From Terriglobales bacterium (lineage in GTDB: Bacteria; Acidobacteriota; Terriglobia; Terriglobales; Acidobacteriaceae): DNA of 64,000 nucleotides. Positions 32,163 through 41,826 of the stretch are shown piece after piece (the first letter of the stretch is position 1; each line of letters starts with the position of its first letter). A model generated the notes under the pieces. That model saw only the letters and a program-made list of their open reading frames with translations, was not told where the DNA came from and did no database searches. The translations under genes and the position numbers were made by a program. The stretch covers positions 124,001-188,000 of the forward strand of contig DASPRM010000025.1 in assembly GCA_035624455.1 (NCBI GenBank). The letters are read 5' to 3'.

Positions 32163-33080
32163 CTACCGCACCAGCGCCTCGATCTTCGGACGAAGCTCCT
32201 CGTACGTCATCCGTCCAGGATGATAGAGCGCGACGCGGCCGGCCCGGTTGATCAGAACCAGCGTGGGTGTGGTGCTGCAACCGTAGGTACGGAAGTTCTG
32301 TGAGCTGACCGGAACCGGAACATCAGTCAGACTCGAGTAGTATTGCTGCCTGACCTGATCGATGTACCTGAGTTCAGTTTGCGGGTTAGCCTCGGCGCCG
32401 CCGGCAATGAATCCGTACTGCTGAGTGGGAGCAATCAAGCTTAGACCTTGGGCGGCAAACTCTGACTTCAGCCTGGCCAGGATCGGTCCCTCAATCTTGC
32501 AATCCGGACACCAGTGCGCCCAGAAAAACAGAACCACCGGCTTGCCCTTCAGGGCCGCCAGGGACGCCGGCTTTGCGCCCAGATATACACTTTCGCTCAA
32601 CTCCGGAGCAGGTTTCCCTTCCAGGCTGAGCAGATTGATGTTTTTCTGTATGCGGGCGGCGATGCTGGTTGACTGATACCGCTTCAACTCACCGCGAAGA
32701 TCCTCGACCGCGGCAGCTCGGTCGCCGCGGGCAGCCATCACCTGAGCCTGCACTTCAATCGCCGCTCCCAGCGCGGTCGCAAGATGCGGATCCGAGTCGA
32801 TCGGGCGCGTCCCCGCCATCTTCACTGCAAGCTGATGAGTTTCGCGGGCGGACGCGAGCGCCTTATCGTATTGGCGCGCGGCGAGAGTGTCCCGCGCCAC
32901 CCAGGAGAGCGCCTCCAGCATCTCCGAGGTCACGCCTTGCAGCGCGCGATATTCACGGATGAGTTGCTCGGCGGCGTGGAAATCGCGGCGAGCGTCGGCG
33001 GAGCGGACGTCAGTGATAATGTCGGCCGCGCTCAGCGTGGGAATTAGTGCGATAAGAATGAGAGTGAGCCTGCGGAGCAT
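32163..33080 (-). CDS. TlpA-like thioredoxin-fold protein with helical N-terminal domain
   Basis: A 305-residue exported protein: signal peptide ~1-18, a helical TPR-like region ~20-150 ('ADARRDFHAAEQLIREYRAL', 'AEDLRGELKRY'-like helices), and a C-terminal TlpA/AhpC-TSA domain with the redox motif 'FFWAHWCPDCKIEGPIL' (Cys191/Cys194) and the cis-Pro loop 'GCSTTPTLVLINRAGRV'. It is predicted to act as a periplasmic thiol reductant or disulfide exchanger. The CPDC dipeptide differs from the usual CxPC. Substrate unknown. Confidence 0.88.
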   Translation of the reverse strand: MLRRLTLILIALIPTLSAADIITDVRSADARRDFHAAEQLIREYRALQGVTSEMLEALSWVARDTLAARQYDKALASARETHQLAVKMAGTRPIDSDPHLATALGAAIEVQAQVMAARGDRAAAVEDLRGELKRYQSTSIAARIQKNINLLSLEGKPAPELSESVYLGAKPASLAALKGKPVVLFFWAHWCPDCKIEGPILARLKSEFAAQGLSLIAPTQQYGFIAGGAEANPQTELRYIDQVRQQYYSSLTDVPVPVSSQNFRTYGCSTTPTLVLINRAGRVALYHPGRMTYEELRPKIEALVR

Positions 33081-33165
33081 AGAAATTGAGGTCGTTACGA
33101 TTATCGCAGAAGGTAGCCGTCAGCACTCAGCCCTCAGCCGTTATGGAATTACGGGAACAGAAACG

Positions 33166-33240
33166 CAAGATCCTTCGGCTCCGCGCCCGCGACCTGCGAA
33201 AAGCGCGGGTCGAAAAAGCAAGACGGGCGCGTCGCTCAGG
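33166..33240. repeat. 75-bp dispersed palindromic element (copy A)
   Basis: Nearly the same sequence occurs at 57107-57181 (core 'gcaagacgggcgcgtcgctc' shared exactly). It contains the inverted pairs CCCGCG/CGCGGG and GCGCCCG/CGGGCGC, and each copy is preceded by a CAGCACTCAGC-type motif. Probably a REP-like intergenic element. Confidence 0.65.
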
Positions 33241-33337
33241 ATGAGAGGCTGAAACTATTTCAGTTCTCATACAGACTCGTGCCCCAAAATCTCCCGAACT
33301 CGTGGGGGCCCAATTGCGTATCGTAATCAATCAACCC

Positions 33338-35212
33338 ATGAAGATTTTCCGCCGTTGCATCGTTGCGTTAGCCCTTCTCCTTGCATTTCCCGGAGCTTCT
33401 TCATTGTTACTGGCGCAAGCGCCCGCCGCTGCCAGCAAGGAACAAGTCCTCGGCCGCTGGGCGGCGGCCCTAGGCGGCAAAGAGAAGCTTGCATCCGTGC
33501 GATCGGTATATGTCCGCCTCTCGATGGACACCGGCAACCTCCACGGCTCCCTCGAAATCTGGCAAAACTCTCGCGGACAGCACAAAACCCAACTGGTGCT
33601 GGGAGCGTTTCAGCAGACCACGGTCTTTGACGGCAGCCAGGGTTGGCAGCTCGATCAAACCGGCAAAGTTCGCTCGCTGGGCGGAACGGAACTCGAGGAC
33701 GAAGTCACTGCCGCCTACTTCGCCAGCAATGCGCAATTCTTCCCTGAGCGCTGGCCTGGGCAGATCGAGTTGCTCGGTGAAGATGCCCAATTCTACAAGC
33801 TGCGCATCGCGCCGAAGGGCGGGAAGGTGGTCACGGTTTACCTCGACAAGCAGACCGGTCTGCCTGCGAAAGAAGAGCGGCAGCAGCAGGACCGCACTGC
33901 TACCTTTTCATACTCCGAGTGGCGTGATCATGATGGCATCAAATTCTGGACACGCGGCCGACAGAGCACGGGCGATCCCAAATTCGACACCGTGCTGGTG
34001 ACCGAGAAGCTGGAGTGGAATCCGGAACTGGCAGCCGATCTTTTCGGCAAGCCGCCAACCGCCGCGCCCGACTTCCAGTTTCTCTCTGGCCAGAGCGCGC
34101 GCATTCCTTTCGAACTCAGCAGTAACCACATCTACGTAGAAGTCCGCATCAATCGCTCGCCTCCCCTGTGGATGATCTTCGACAGCGGCGCCGAAGCCAC
34201 CGTGATAGACCGCGCCCGGGCGCAGGCGCTGGGTCTCCGTATGGAAGGAGCCCTGGAGTCACGAGGCGCTGGAGAAGAGTCGGTGGAAACCGGCATCGTC
34301 GATAACGCCGTAATCGTCCTGCCGGGAGTCACCATGACTCCGCGCCCCGTCGCCGCCGTTCCCCTCGGTCCGCTCCAGCCCATCGAGGGCCGCGCGATCG
34401 ACGGCATCCTTGGGTATGACGTCATCAGCAGTTTCGTGGTAGAGATCGACTACGCGGCGCGAAAAATCATCCTTCACGATCCGCGCACCTACCGGTACAG
34501 CGGCAATGGTGATGTAGTGCCGTTCATCTTTGAAGGCAACCTGCCGAAGATCACCGCCAGCCTTGCGTTGCCCAACGGCAAATCCCTTTCCGCCAAATTG
34601 CTGGTCGATACGGGCGCGCGTATGGCGCTCAACCTGTACTCACCATTCATTACCAGCAATCGGCTTCTGGACAAGGTTCCGGGAACCATCGATGCTCCGT
34701 TTGGCTTTGGACTCGGTGGACAAACGAAGCAACGTGTCGGGCGGTTGGCTGCGCTCAAGATTGGCGCGATCACCTTGGAGCGGCCCGTCGCCAGCTTCTC
34801 GCTCGAGACCAAGGGCGGCGAAGCGAACCCCGACGATGCCGGACTGATGGGCGGCGAAGTCCTCCGCCGCTTCCGGGTGGTTTTCGATTACGGACAGCAA
34901 AAGATAATTCTCGAGCCCAACAGCTCGCTGCGTGAGCCTTTCGAGTTTGACATGAGCGGCCTGCAACTGGTGGCAGAAGCCTCGGATTTCAGGACGTTCC
35001 GCGTGAACCGTGTGATCGCGAACTCACCAGCGGCACAGGTGGGACTTCAGATCGGCGACGTGATCACCTCCATCGAGGGCCGGCCCGCTGCGCAACTCAC
35101 ACTCGAGGAGGTGCGCCGACTATTCCGCCAGCCTGATCGTGAATACCGTCTGGAAGTGAAGCGGGGCGGGCAAGTGATTCCGGTGAAATTGAAGACCCGC
35201 AGGCTGGTGTGA
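33338..35212 (+). CDS. Secreted retropepsin-like aspartyl protease with PDZ domain
   Basis: A 624-residue exported protein. Signal peptide ~1-27; an N-terminal lipoprotein-carrier-like beta domain ('VRSVYVRLSMDTGNLHGSLE', 'DGSQGWQLDQTGKVRSL'; ~30-240); then two retropepsin-type sites, 'WMIFDSGAEATVIDRARAQA' and 'AKLLVDTGARMALNLY'; and a C-terminal PDZ domain ('VNRVIANSPAAQVGLQIGDV'). One chain carries both DSG and DTG sites, so it can form the two-Asp active site by itself. Role inferred: periplasmic proteolysis. ATG 33338 is chosen at the signal peptide. A PDZ-hydrolase gene follows 84 bp later. Confidence 0.9.
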   Translation: MKIFRRCIVALALLLAFPGASSLLLAQAPAAASKEQVLGRWAAALGGKEKLASVRSVYVRLSMDTGNLHGSLEIWQNSRGQHKTQLVLGAFQQTTVFDGSQGWQLDQTGKVRSLGGTELEDEVTAAYFASNAQFFPERWPGQIELLGEDAQFYKLRIAPKGGKVVTVYLDKQTGLPAKEERQQQDRTATFSYSEWRDHDGIKFWTRGRQSTGDPKFDTVLVTEKLEWNPELAADLFGKPPTAAPDFQFLSGQSARIPFELSSNHIYVEVRINRSPPLWMIFDSGAEATVIDRARAQALGLRMEGALESRGAGEESVETGIVDNAVIVLPGVTMTPRPVAAVPLGPLQPIEGRAIDGILGYDVISSFVVEIDYAARKIILHDPRTYRYSGNGDVVPFIFEGNLPKITASLALPNGKSLSAKLLVDTGARMALNLYSPFITSNRLLDKVPGTIDAPFGFGLGGQTKQRVGRLAALKIGAITLERPVASFSLETKGGEANPDDAGLMGGEVLRRFRVVFDYGQQKIILEPNSSLREPFEFDMSGLQLVAEASDFRTFRVNRVIANSPAAQVGLQIGDVITSIEGRPAAQLTLEEVRRLFRQPDREYRLEVKRGGQVIPVKLKTRRLV

Positions 35213-35296
35213 TTGGTGAACCATTTGGCGGTGTAAACGCGACGAAATTCCACTTCCTTCGTCCAATCCTCCGACCATCCCCGGGGAGGAGCTCGC

Positions 35297-36631
35297 ATGA
35301 AATCTGCCAGGGTGCTTCCCGTTCTGCTGCTATTGGCGGCCGGATTTTCGCAAAACAGCACGCCCACTGCAGCTCCGCGACCCGATCTGCCCCGAAAAGG
35401 CTACCTCGGTGTCTCGCTACACGATCCACAGCCCGGCAAGCCGGGTGCGGAAATCCGACGAGTCACGCCTGGGACGGCTGCCGCGCAGCTGGGCCTAAAA
35501 TCCGGGGATCGAATTCTCAGCGTGAACTCGACCCCTCTGAATGATCCAATTGCCATCGACCGCGCCTGGGAGACGCTCCGCGCCGGCGATCAGGTCAAGC
35601 TGGGCGTGCTGCGCGATGGCAAAGAATCAGCTCTCGTAGTGACCGTTCCCCCGCTGCCCAAAGAAGAAATTCAGGACTTCGACGTGATCTATGGCTCGGT
35701 CACCGCGGACAAAGGCCTGCGCCTGCGCACTATCCTGACCAGACCCAGATCCGCCACCGGGCGCCTGCCGGGCATCTTCCTCGTCGGGTGGCTGAGCTGC
35801 GATAGCGCGGAGGCGCCGCTGGGGATACAAGACGGCTTCGCGCGCTTCATTCGCAATCTGATTACACAGTCCGGCTTTGTCATGATGCGCATGGATAAAC
35901 CGGGAGTCGGCGACAGTGAGGGAATTTGCTCAGATACGGATTTCCTGACTGAATTGGCCGGATACCGTGCAGCATTCGAGAGCTTCACCCGCTCTCAATA
36001 TGTGGATCCGAAAAAAATCGTCATGCTGGGTATGAGCAACGGCGGCGGAGTGCTGCCGCTGGTAGCAGGCGATTATCCGGTGGCGGGTTACGTCGTCAGC
36101 GGAGGCTGGGTGAAGACCTGGTTGGAGCACATGCTGGAGATCGAACGGCGCAGGCTTACATTGTCAGGAAAAAATCCGGGTGAGGTCTCAGACCAGATGC
36201 GCGGCTACGAGGAGTTCTACGATCTTTATCTGAACGGGGTAAAAACGCCGGGAGAAGTTCTGCGCGAGAAGCCCAACCTGGCGCCATTATGGACCGAGGA
36301 TGGCGGCCATCAATACGGGCGGCCGGCAGCGTTTTATCAGCAATTACAGGATCTGAACCTGGCTGCGGCCTGGCAGAAGGTGAACGTTCCGGTGCTCTCG
36401 GTGCACGGCGAATATGACTGGATCATGACCGGCCAGGATCACCAAATGATTGCTGGAATCGTCAATGCCAACAAACCGGGCTTCGGCAAATTTGTCGAAA
36501 TCCCGAAAATGGACCATGGCTACAACGTTTACGAAACCCCGGTGGCGGCGTTCAACGGGACCGGCGGACGTTTCAGCGAAACCGTGAGCCCACTGGTGCT
36601 GGAGTGGCTGCGGCAAACCGTGAAGCCTTAG
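35297..36631 (+). CDS. Secreted PDZ plus alpha/beta-hydrolase protein
   Basis: A 444-residue protein with a short signal peptide (~1-18), a PDZ domain (~33-120; 'GYLGVSLHDPQPGKPGAEIR', 'GTAAAQLGLKSGDRILSVNS') and an alpha/beta-hydrolase domain (~130-440). The nucleophile elbow is 'VMLGMSNGGGV', the likely acid is the Asp in 'VHGEYDWIMTG', and the His is in 'KMDHGYNVYETP'. It could be a peptidase or esterase, with the PDZ selecting C-terminal peptides. GGGAGGAG precedes the ATG. Its position behind the aspartyl protease suggests a shared peptide-processing role. Confidence 0.9.
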   Translation: MKSARVLPVLLLLAAGFSQNSTPTAAPRPDLPRKGYLGVSLHDPQPGKPGAEIRRVTPGTAAAQLGLKSGDRILSVNSTPLNDPIAIDRAWETLRAGDQVKLGVLRDGKESALVVTVPPLPKEEIQDFDVIYGSVTADKGLRLRTILTRPRSATGRLPGIFLVGWLSCDSAEAPLGIQDGFARFIRNLITQSGFVMMRMDKPGVGDSEGICSDTDFLTELAGYRAAFESFTRSQYVDPKKIVMLGMSNGGGVLPLVAGDYPVAGYVVSGGWVKTWLEHMLEIERRRLTLSGKNPGEVSDQMRGYEEFYDLYLNGVKTPGEVLREKPNLAPLWTEDGGHQYGRPAAFYQQLQDLNLAAAWQKVNVPVLSVHGEYDWIMTGQDHQMIAGIVNANKPGFGKFVEIPKMDHGYNVYETPVAAFNGTGGRFSETVSPLVLEWLRQTVKP

Positions 36632-36791
36632 CCACGGATTTCACGGATTTTCTTAGATCTGTCTAAAGGCCTCGCTGGTAAGCCTTCTCGCGAAACGCCG
36701 ACCTGATTGCCGATCCGGCCTTTTCCGGGGTTGGATTGAATGATTGGGACGCGTAAGCATCAGTGAAAACCGCGGCTAGCTCTTCCGACTT

Positions 36792-37271
36792 TTACCTTGC
36801 CGCCCACCCGGCGTGAGACTCGGCCAACATCCCACCTTCGTGGCAGACCCCGCACATGCGCGTGCCCTTCATGTCGTTCAACTGGATCTCCACGGATTGC
36901 GCGGTCGGACTGGCGCTGGCAGTCAGACGCAGTTGCGCCCGTTCGAGATGAGTCTGCCAGAGTTCGAGATCGGCCTCGAGTTGGCGCCGGGCGGTCGGAT
37001 CCTGCACGCCATCGGCCAGAACCTGCCAGCGCTCGAGAGAAGCACGCAACTGCTGGATCTCCGAACGATCGGCCAGCAACTGCTCACGGGGAATGAAGCG
37101 AAAGATGCCGGGACGTCCACCCGCCAGGCCTCGGGGCATCTGTGACGGCAGCTGCGGAGCCACCTGTGCCACTAGCGCGCTGCTGAATGGAGCCGGGCGA
37201 ATAGAAAGAGCAGGGACAAGCAGCAGCAAGGCGAAGCCAAAGAAAACAACCCATACAGCCCTGGTTTTCAT
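36792..37271 (-). CDS. Exported small protein with one CXXCH heme-c motif
   Basis: A 159-residue protein with an N-terminal signal anchor ('VWVVFFGFALLLLVPALSI'), a central helical region with regular Leu/Arg spacing ('RSEIQQLRASLERWQVLADG', 'QLEADLELWQTHLERAQLRL') and a C-terminal 'MCGVCHEGGMLAESHAG' holding a CXXCH heme-attachment site. A distal ligand is not obvious; Met or His residues near the C-terminus could serve. It may be a membrane-tethered monoheme protein. The ATG at 37271 is chosen at the signal segment. No cytochrome maturation genes are nearby. Confidence 0.75.
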   Translation of the reverse strand: MKTRAVWVVFFGFALLLLVPALSIRPAPFSSALVAQVAPQLPSQMPRGLAGGRPGIFRFIPREQLLADRSEIQQLRASLERWQVLADGVQDPTARRQLEADLELWQTHLERAQLRLTASASPTAQSVEIQLNDMKGTRMCGVCHEGGMLAESHAGWAAR

Positions 37272-37487
37272 GGTCGTACACCTCGGCTGGGAGCATTCAA
37301 CTCCCACTCTCACGCCAGGGCTGTGATGAGTGTCATAGGGGAAGGTGAGGAGAACTTCTATGCGGGCAGGCAGCCCACGACGATTCACACGTCTAGACCT
37401 ATCGACGCCTTGGCTCGGCGCGCAAAATTTCGGCTACTGAGAGTGGCAGACTCACTGGTGCTTATGGTGGGAGGCCAAGACGCGCCT

Positions 37488-38657
37488 TCAATTTCCCACC
37501 ACCTCGCGAATCACCCGCAGGAAGTTCCCACCCATGATCTTCTGGATGTCCTGTTCGCTGTAGCCGCGCTCGAGCAGGGCAGCGGTGAGACTGGGCATCT
37601 TGGAGACATCCTCGAGCCCGCGCGGCACGATGCTGACGCCATCAAAATCGCTGCCGATCCCGACATGATCGATGCCCGCCACTTTGACGATGTGATCGAT
37701 ACAGGCGGCGGCGTCGTCCACCGTGGCCTGGCCAACTCGCGGATGGCCGATGGCGCTCTTGCGATGATCCGCAGCAGCAAATTCGTCCAAGGCCGCGCCT
37801 GTGAGACTGGGCTCCGTTTCGTTTCGGCGTTCGACCACTTGCTTGAAATCCTCTCCATCCTTGGCATTCAGAAATGCTGCCCCGAAATTAATACCTACGA
37901 CGCCACCGTTGTGGGCCAGCGCACGCAGCATGTCGTCAGTCATGTTGCGAGGAATGTCAGAGATAGAGCGGCAGGAGGAGTGCGAAGCGATGACCGGCTT
38001 GGTTGTGACCTGCAGCACGTCATAAAAAGTCTTATCCGAGACATGCGAGATGTCGACCAGCATGCCCAGCGAATTCATCTCCCGCACCACTTGCTTCCCG
38101 AAATCCGTCAGCCCATTGTGCAGGGGCTTATCGGTGGAGGAGTCCGCCCAATCGTTGTTGCGGAAGTGCGTGAGCGTCATGGAGAGTATGCCCATGCGGC
38201 GGTACATGCGCAGAACCGCGAGATCATTATCGATCTGGTGGCCGCCTTCGATGGTCAGCACCGCGGCGATTTTCTTCTGGCCGACAATTCGCTCGATGTC
38301 GCGTGCGCTGGTGGCCAGTTCGATCCGATCAGGGTATTTGTCGAAAACCGCTTGCATAGCGTCGCGGAAGTCGAGGGTACGGCGCACGGCTTCAGCTCCG
38401 GGATAGTAGGTAGGAACCCAGAGAGCGAAAAAAGGAACGTGTATGCCGCCCTCCTGCAACCGAACCAGGTCGATAGCGCCGTCAGGCAGGCGCTGGCCGA
38501 GGTCAACGCGCTCGAAAACCACTCGCTGCACCGTATCGTTGTGTGTGTCGATGCCGAGAACATTAGCTTGTATGCGATGCGCCTGATCGGGTTGCTGGGC
38601 ATAGACCTGTGAGGCGAGGAAGAAAATAAGGACAAGGATCAGAATTTTGCGACGCAA
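37488..38657 (-). CDS. Membrane dipeptidase (peptidase M19)
   Basis: A 389-residue exported dizinc dipeptidase related to renal dipeptidase. A signal peptide (~1-21) is followed by metal-binding 'GIDTHNDTVQRV' (HxD), 'VLTIEGGHQID' (bridging Glu), 'VDISHVSDKTFYDVLQ' and 'VIASHSSCRSISD' (His ligands), and 'HVGIGSDFDGV' near the C-terminus. It hydrolyses dipeptides, possibly including D-amino-acid dipeptides, in the periplasm. The full catalytic set is present. The 5' region and a 216-bp gap separate it from the CXXCH gene, so co-transcription is uncertain. Confidence 0.95.
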   Translation of the reverse strand: MRRKILILVLIFFLASQVYAQQPDQAHRIQANVLGIDTHNDTVQRVVFERVDLGQRLPDGAIDLVRLQEGGIHVPFFALWVPTYYPGAEAVRRTLDFRDAMQAVFDKYPDRIELATSARDIERIVGQKKIAAVLTIEGGHQIDNDLAVLRMYRRMGILSMTLTHFRNNDWADSSTDKPLHNGLTDFGKQVVREMNSLGMLVDISHVSDKTFYDVLQVTTKPVIASHSSCRSISDIPRNMTDDMLRALAHNGGVVGINFGAAFLNAKDGEDFKQVVERRNETEPSLTGAALDEFAAADHRKSAIGHPRVGQATVDDAAACIDHIVKVAGIDHVGIGSDFDGVSIVPRGLEDVSKMPSLTAALLERGYSEQDIQKIMGGNFLRVIREVVGN

Positions 38658-38850
38658 TGGTTTCCCCTCTGCTGAAAGCGATTGAATCTAGCCTCAAAAC
38701 GAACTGCAGGTCAAATACGAGCGCAAGCAATGCTCTCCCCTGTCATCACGAGGAAGACGAAGTCCGACGAGGAATCTGCAGTTTCCTCAGTGGCGAGCTG
38801 TCTATTGTTGAGCGCTGCTTTCTCACATAGCGCCTGATAAACTCGCCTGC

Positions 38851-39342
38851 ATGCCCTTCCGCCAGCATCCTGCGACAAAGAAAGAACCCAAGACCGGCGG
38901 CCTGTTTGATTCAACTCCACCGCGGCCGCAAACTTACCTGGTGGCCAGCACCGACGGAGGCGCGCGCGGCAACCCCGGACCCGCCGGATATGGAGTGGTT
39001 GTCGAAGATCAGACTGGAAAACTCGTGGCGGAGCTGAACCGGTACCTCGGTCATCAGACAAACAACTACGCTGAATATTCCGCCCTTCTCGCTGCTCTTG
39101 AGTACGCGATTGCGCACGGCTGGAAAGCGCTCAAGGTCCGCAGTGACTCTGAGCTGATGGTGAAACAAATCCGCGGCGAGTACAAGGTCAGCAATCCAAC
39201 TTTAAAAGAGCTGCACAGCCGCGCCAAAAATCTGATTCGTCAGCTGGACTGGTTCGAGATCGAGCACGTACTGCGCGGAAAAAACGCAGATGCAGACCGC
39301 TTAGCTAACCAGGCGATGGATGAAGGATCGCGCTCTCGGTGA
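38851..39342 (+). CDS. Ribonuclease HI family protein
   Basis: A 163-residue RNase H fold protein with the four acidic metal ligands: 'VASTDGGARGNPGPAGYG' (Asp), 'TNNYAEYSALLAALEYA' (Glu), 'KVRSDSELMVKQIRGEYKV' (Asp) and 'GKNADADRLANQAMDEG' (Asp). It belongs to the type with 'RGNPGPAG' found in many actinobacterial and acidobacterial RNase HI proteins. It degrades RNA in RNA-DNA hybrids. The N-terminal 25 residues are unconserved; a later start is possible but no Shine-Dalgarno decides it. Confidence 0.93.
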   Translation: MPFRQHPATKKEPKTGGLFDSTPPRPQTYLVASTDGGARGNPGPAGYGVVVEDQTGKLVAELNRYLGHQTNNYAEYSALLAALEYAIAHGWKALKVRSDSELMVKQIRGEYKVSNPTLKELHSRAKNLIRQLDWFEIEHVLRGKNADADRLANQAMDEGSRSR

Positions 39343-40812
39343 TTAGACCTTGGGCAGAATGCGGGCAGCCACCAGCCTGTAAGTCGAAGAATCCTTAAAC
39401 AGCAGGCCGTGGACGGTCACGCTCGCGCCATCGGCGACAGTAATGCCAATCGACTGCGTGTCCGGCTGAATATAGACCACAGCGGTGGTTGCGCCGGTGA
39501 GGGTAGCGAAGACCGAATCTGACGTGAGCGTCAGGGTAAACGTGTTCCCCGTCAGGTTTGAAACGGTTCCGCTCAACGACTGCTGCTGCAGATCCACTTC
39601 CAACGTGGAAACTTCCCCGAATACAAGTTGCGAGGGGAACGCGCCCACGCCGCTGAACGTAGTGCTCGCAGGCAATAACTGACCGGTGCTGCTGGCCTCA
39701 ACCGCCTGCCCCGGAACTACGGTGGTGGCGTCAAATGTAGCTGTGAAAGGCAGGTTGGTAAGATCGACCCCCGCCTGGTTGATGACATACACCGTGGGCG
39801 TGTTTCCCGTGTTCGTCACGGCGATGTTCAGCCCATTGCCCAGGAAGTTCGACTGCAAGCCGCCGCCGGTGAGTTCGCGCGCCGCCATCTGGAAGTTGGT
39901 TACGTCCCCGGGCGCGGCAGGAATTCGGGCGGTTAGCAGTCCCTGCGTGTGAAAAGCAAACTGAGGCAAACTCGACGCCTTAACGTTACCGGCCAGAAAG
40001 GAACCATTGGACTGCAGTGAGCCATCCACCACCCCCAGCTGGCCCGTCGTGAGCTGGCTCAAGCCGGTGATGCCGGTGAATTTCGTGTTGGAATCGGTGT
40101 TGAAAGTGAGCGACTGATCACCGAAGCGCAGGGTCATAGTGAAAGAATTTGTGCTGACGGAACTAACCTGGCCCACCACGTGCTCCAACTGACCATTGAA
40201 TGGATTCAGGTTGGAGGAAGCCAGTGCCGCGGTCGTCAGGTTCACGGACGGACTGAAGCTGATATTGCCCTGCGAATCGCTGGTGAGCGAAGCGGCTGTA
40301 TTCACGTCCAGCGTGAGAACCATTGGCGTGGTGGAGATGACCATAGCAGGACTGAACGTAAGGCTCACGGTGAAAGGCCCCGCCGGCAGGTTCGGGTGGC
40401 TGGGCTGCTGGGTTGTGGGCGAGAGCAGCGTGAGTGCGGGAGAGCCTACCACCAGCGTGAGCGAGGTGTAGGTTCCCTGCGGAATGCTGCTAAGCACCGC
40501 CAGCGGAGTCGAGGTACCCGCCAGCCGTGTGATCTCAATCGTGACCGGAGTCGAGAGCACAGTGACAGTCGAGCCGGCTTGCGAAGTCAGAGTAAGCGAC
40601 GAGAACGACAGGCTGAGAGCAGCCACCTGGTCCGCGGTTGCGTCGCTTAGCTGCACCAGCAGAATTCCGGTGGTTCCTCCGCCTCCGTCGGTTCCCTTGG
40701 ATGTGCCCGTACCCCCGCCATTCCCGCATGCGACGAGAGCCGCCACCAGAATCATCACCGGCAGGAAGCACAGGGGTTTCGCAAGCCCTGTTGAGGAGCG
40801 AAAAGGAGTCAT
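39343..40812 (-). CDS. Lipoprotein with DUF4382 and DUF5666-like domains
   Basis: A 489-residue predicted lipoprotein: the lipobox 'LVAALVACGNGGG' places the lipidated Cys near residue 29, followed by a Gly/Thr-rich linker. The DUF4382-like domain (~47-200; 'ILLVQLSDATADQVAALSLS') precedes repeated DUF5666-like beta segments ('LEHVVGQVSSVSTNSFTMTL', 'LSGTVSNLTGNTFTLTL'). Likely an outer-membrane-associated structural or adhesive protein; role unknown. Its stop abuts the RNase HI stop with no gap, so the genes are convergent back-to-back. Confidence 0.88.
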   Translation of the reverse strand: MTPFRSSTGLAKPLCFLPVMILVAALVACGNGGGTGTSKGTDGGGGTTGILLVQLSDATADQVAALSLSFSSLTLTSQAGSTVTVLSTPVTIEITRLAGTSTPLAVLSSIPQGTYTSLTLVVGSPALTLLSPTTQQPSHPNLPAGPFTVSLTFSPAMVISTTPMVLTLDVNTAASLTSDSQGNISFSPSVNLTTAALASSNLNPFNGQLEHVVGQVSSVSTNSFTMTLRFGDQSLTFNTDSNTKFTGITGLSQLTTGQLGVVDGSLQSNGSFLAGNVKASSLPQFAFHTQGLLTARIPAAPGDVTNFQMAARELTGGGLQSNFLGNGLNIAVTNTGNTPTVYVINQAGVDLTNLPFTATFDATTVVPGQAVEASSTGQLLPASTTFSGVGAFPSQLVFGEVSTLEVDLQQQSLSGTVSNLTGNTFTLTLTSDSVFATLTGATTAVVYIQPDTQSIGITVADGASVTVHGLLFKDSSTYRLVAARILPKV

Positions 40813-40966
40813 CAGCGAGACCTCGTCTTATCCCAACTCCCAGATCAAGTTATGCCCGTAAACCCACTAAGTTTGCGCGTTTCGAGGTAACACGGCAAGT
40901 AACGAAGGGGAATCAGGTGATCCGGGAAACCTGGTAAACGGTGGTCGGACAAACCGGCAGCCTGAT

Positions 40967-41632
40967 TCAGACCGCGGCCGGGCGGGAACTGCCGAGGGGC
41001 AAAAAATACTGTGTCCCGCGAACGGGTTCGCTCACCTTGCGCAGCAATTCCTGCAGGTCTTCGTTGCGGTCCACAAAATCGATATCCGAAGTGTTGACAA
41101 TCAGCAGATCGGATGAGGTGTAGTGGAAGAAGAAATGTTCGTAAGCCTTGGCGATCGCCTCGATGTAATCGTCGCTGATTGCGGCCTCGGCGGAAGCCCC
41201 TTTCTTGCGCAGCCGTTTCTTCAGCACCTCGGGAGTGGCCTGCAGATAAATCACCAGGTCGGGCGAAGGCAGCTGTTCGCGAAACAGCGAGTAGTAGCGG
41301 TTATAAAGCTCAAGCTCGGGGTCACTCAGGTTCAAACAGGCGAAGAGTTTGTCCTTTTCGAAAATGTAGTCAGCCACAACCACCTTCTGCGACTGTGGCC
41401 CCACGTCAAGCGCCCGCAACTGCTCGAAGCGCCGGATCAGGAAGGAAAACTGGGCCTGGAATGCGGCTCCGCCATTGCCCTTATGAAAAGAAGAGAGGAA
41501 GGGATTATCCTCAGGCTCCACGATCAGCTGCGCATGCAGCCGGTCAGCGATGACATTGGCCAAAGTGGTCTTGCCAACGCGAATGGGACCTTCTACCGCA
41601 ATATAGCGGGGAAGTTCGAAGAGCTTGGCCAT
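40967..41632 (-). CDS. Deoxynucleoside kinase (dNK family)
   Basis: A 221-residue kinase of the deoxyguanosine/deoxyadenosine kinase family, phosphorylating deoxynucleosides in the salvage pathway. The P-loop 'VEGPIRVGKTTLA' is at ~14-26. The family blocks 'EPEDNPFLSSFHKGNGGAAF' and 'QAQFSFLIRRFEQLRALD' follow, then 'VVVADYIFEKDKLFACLNL' and the lid 'LKKRLRKKGASAE'. Length and motifs are normal. In some Acidobacteriota this gene is next to or fused with folK; that is not the case here. Base preference cannot be assigned. Confidence 0.92.
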   Translation of the reverse strand: MAKLFELPRYIAVEGPIRVGKTTLANVIADRLHAQLIVEPEDNPFLSSFHKGNGGAAFQAQFSFLIRRFEQLRALDVGPQSQKVVVADYIFEKDKLFACLNLSDPELELYNRYYSLFREQLPSPDLVIYLQATPEVLKKRLRKKGASAEAAISDDYIEAIAKAYEHFFFHYTSSDLLIVNTSDIDFVDRNEDLQELLRKVSEPVRGTQYFLPLGSSRPAAV

Positions 41633-41826
41633 GAATCAGGGTCCCGCGAAGAATCTCCTGCAGGATAGCTCGGGAGTTCGTCCGACACAATTGTGGAAAA
41701 CAGCAATCGAAAGCAGCATTCTGCAATCAGCAGTCAGCCAATTCAATGACAGATTTGCTCGTTGCGTCCCAATTCAGGAAATCGGCTGGACACTGATCAG
41801 AAAACATCGCTGAATGCTGGTTTTTT

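Noticed and set aside
37323-38612. Long open frame (429 codons) on the plus strand
   Set aside because: It is antisense to the membrane dipeptidase gene, which has all metal-binding motifs; the plus-strand frame is a by-product of its codon use.
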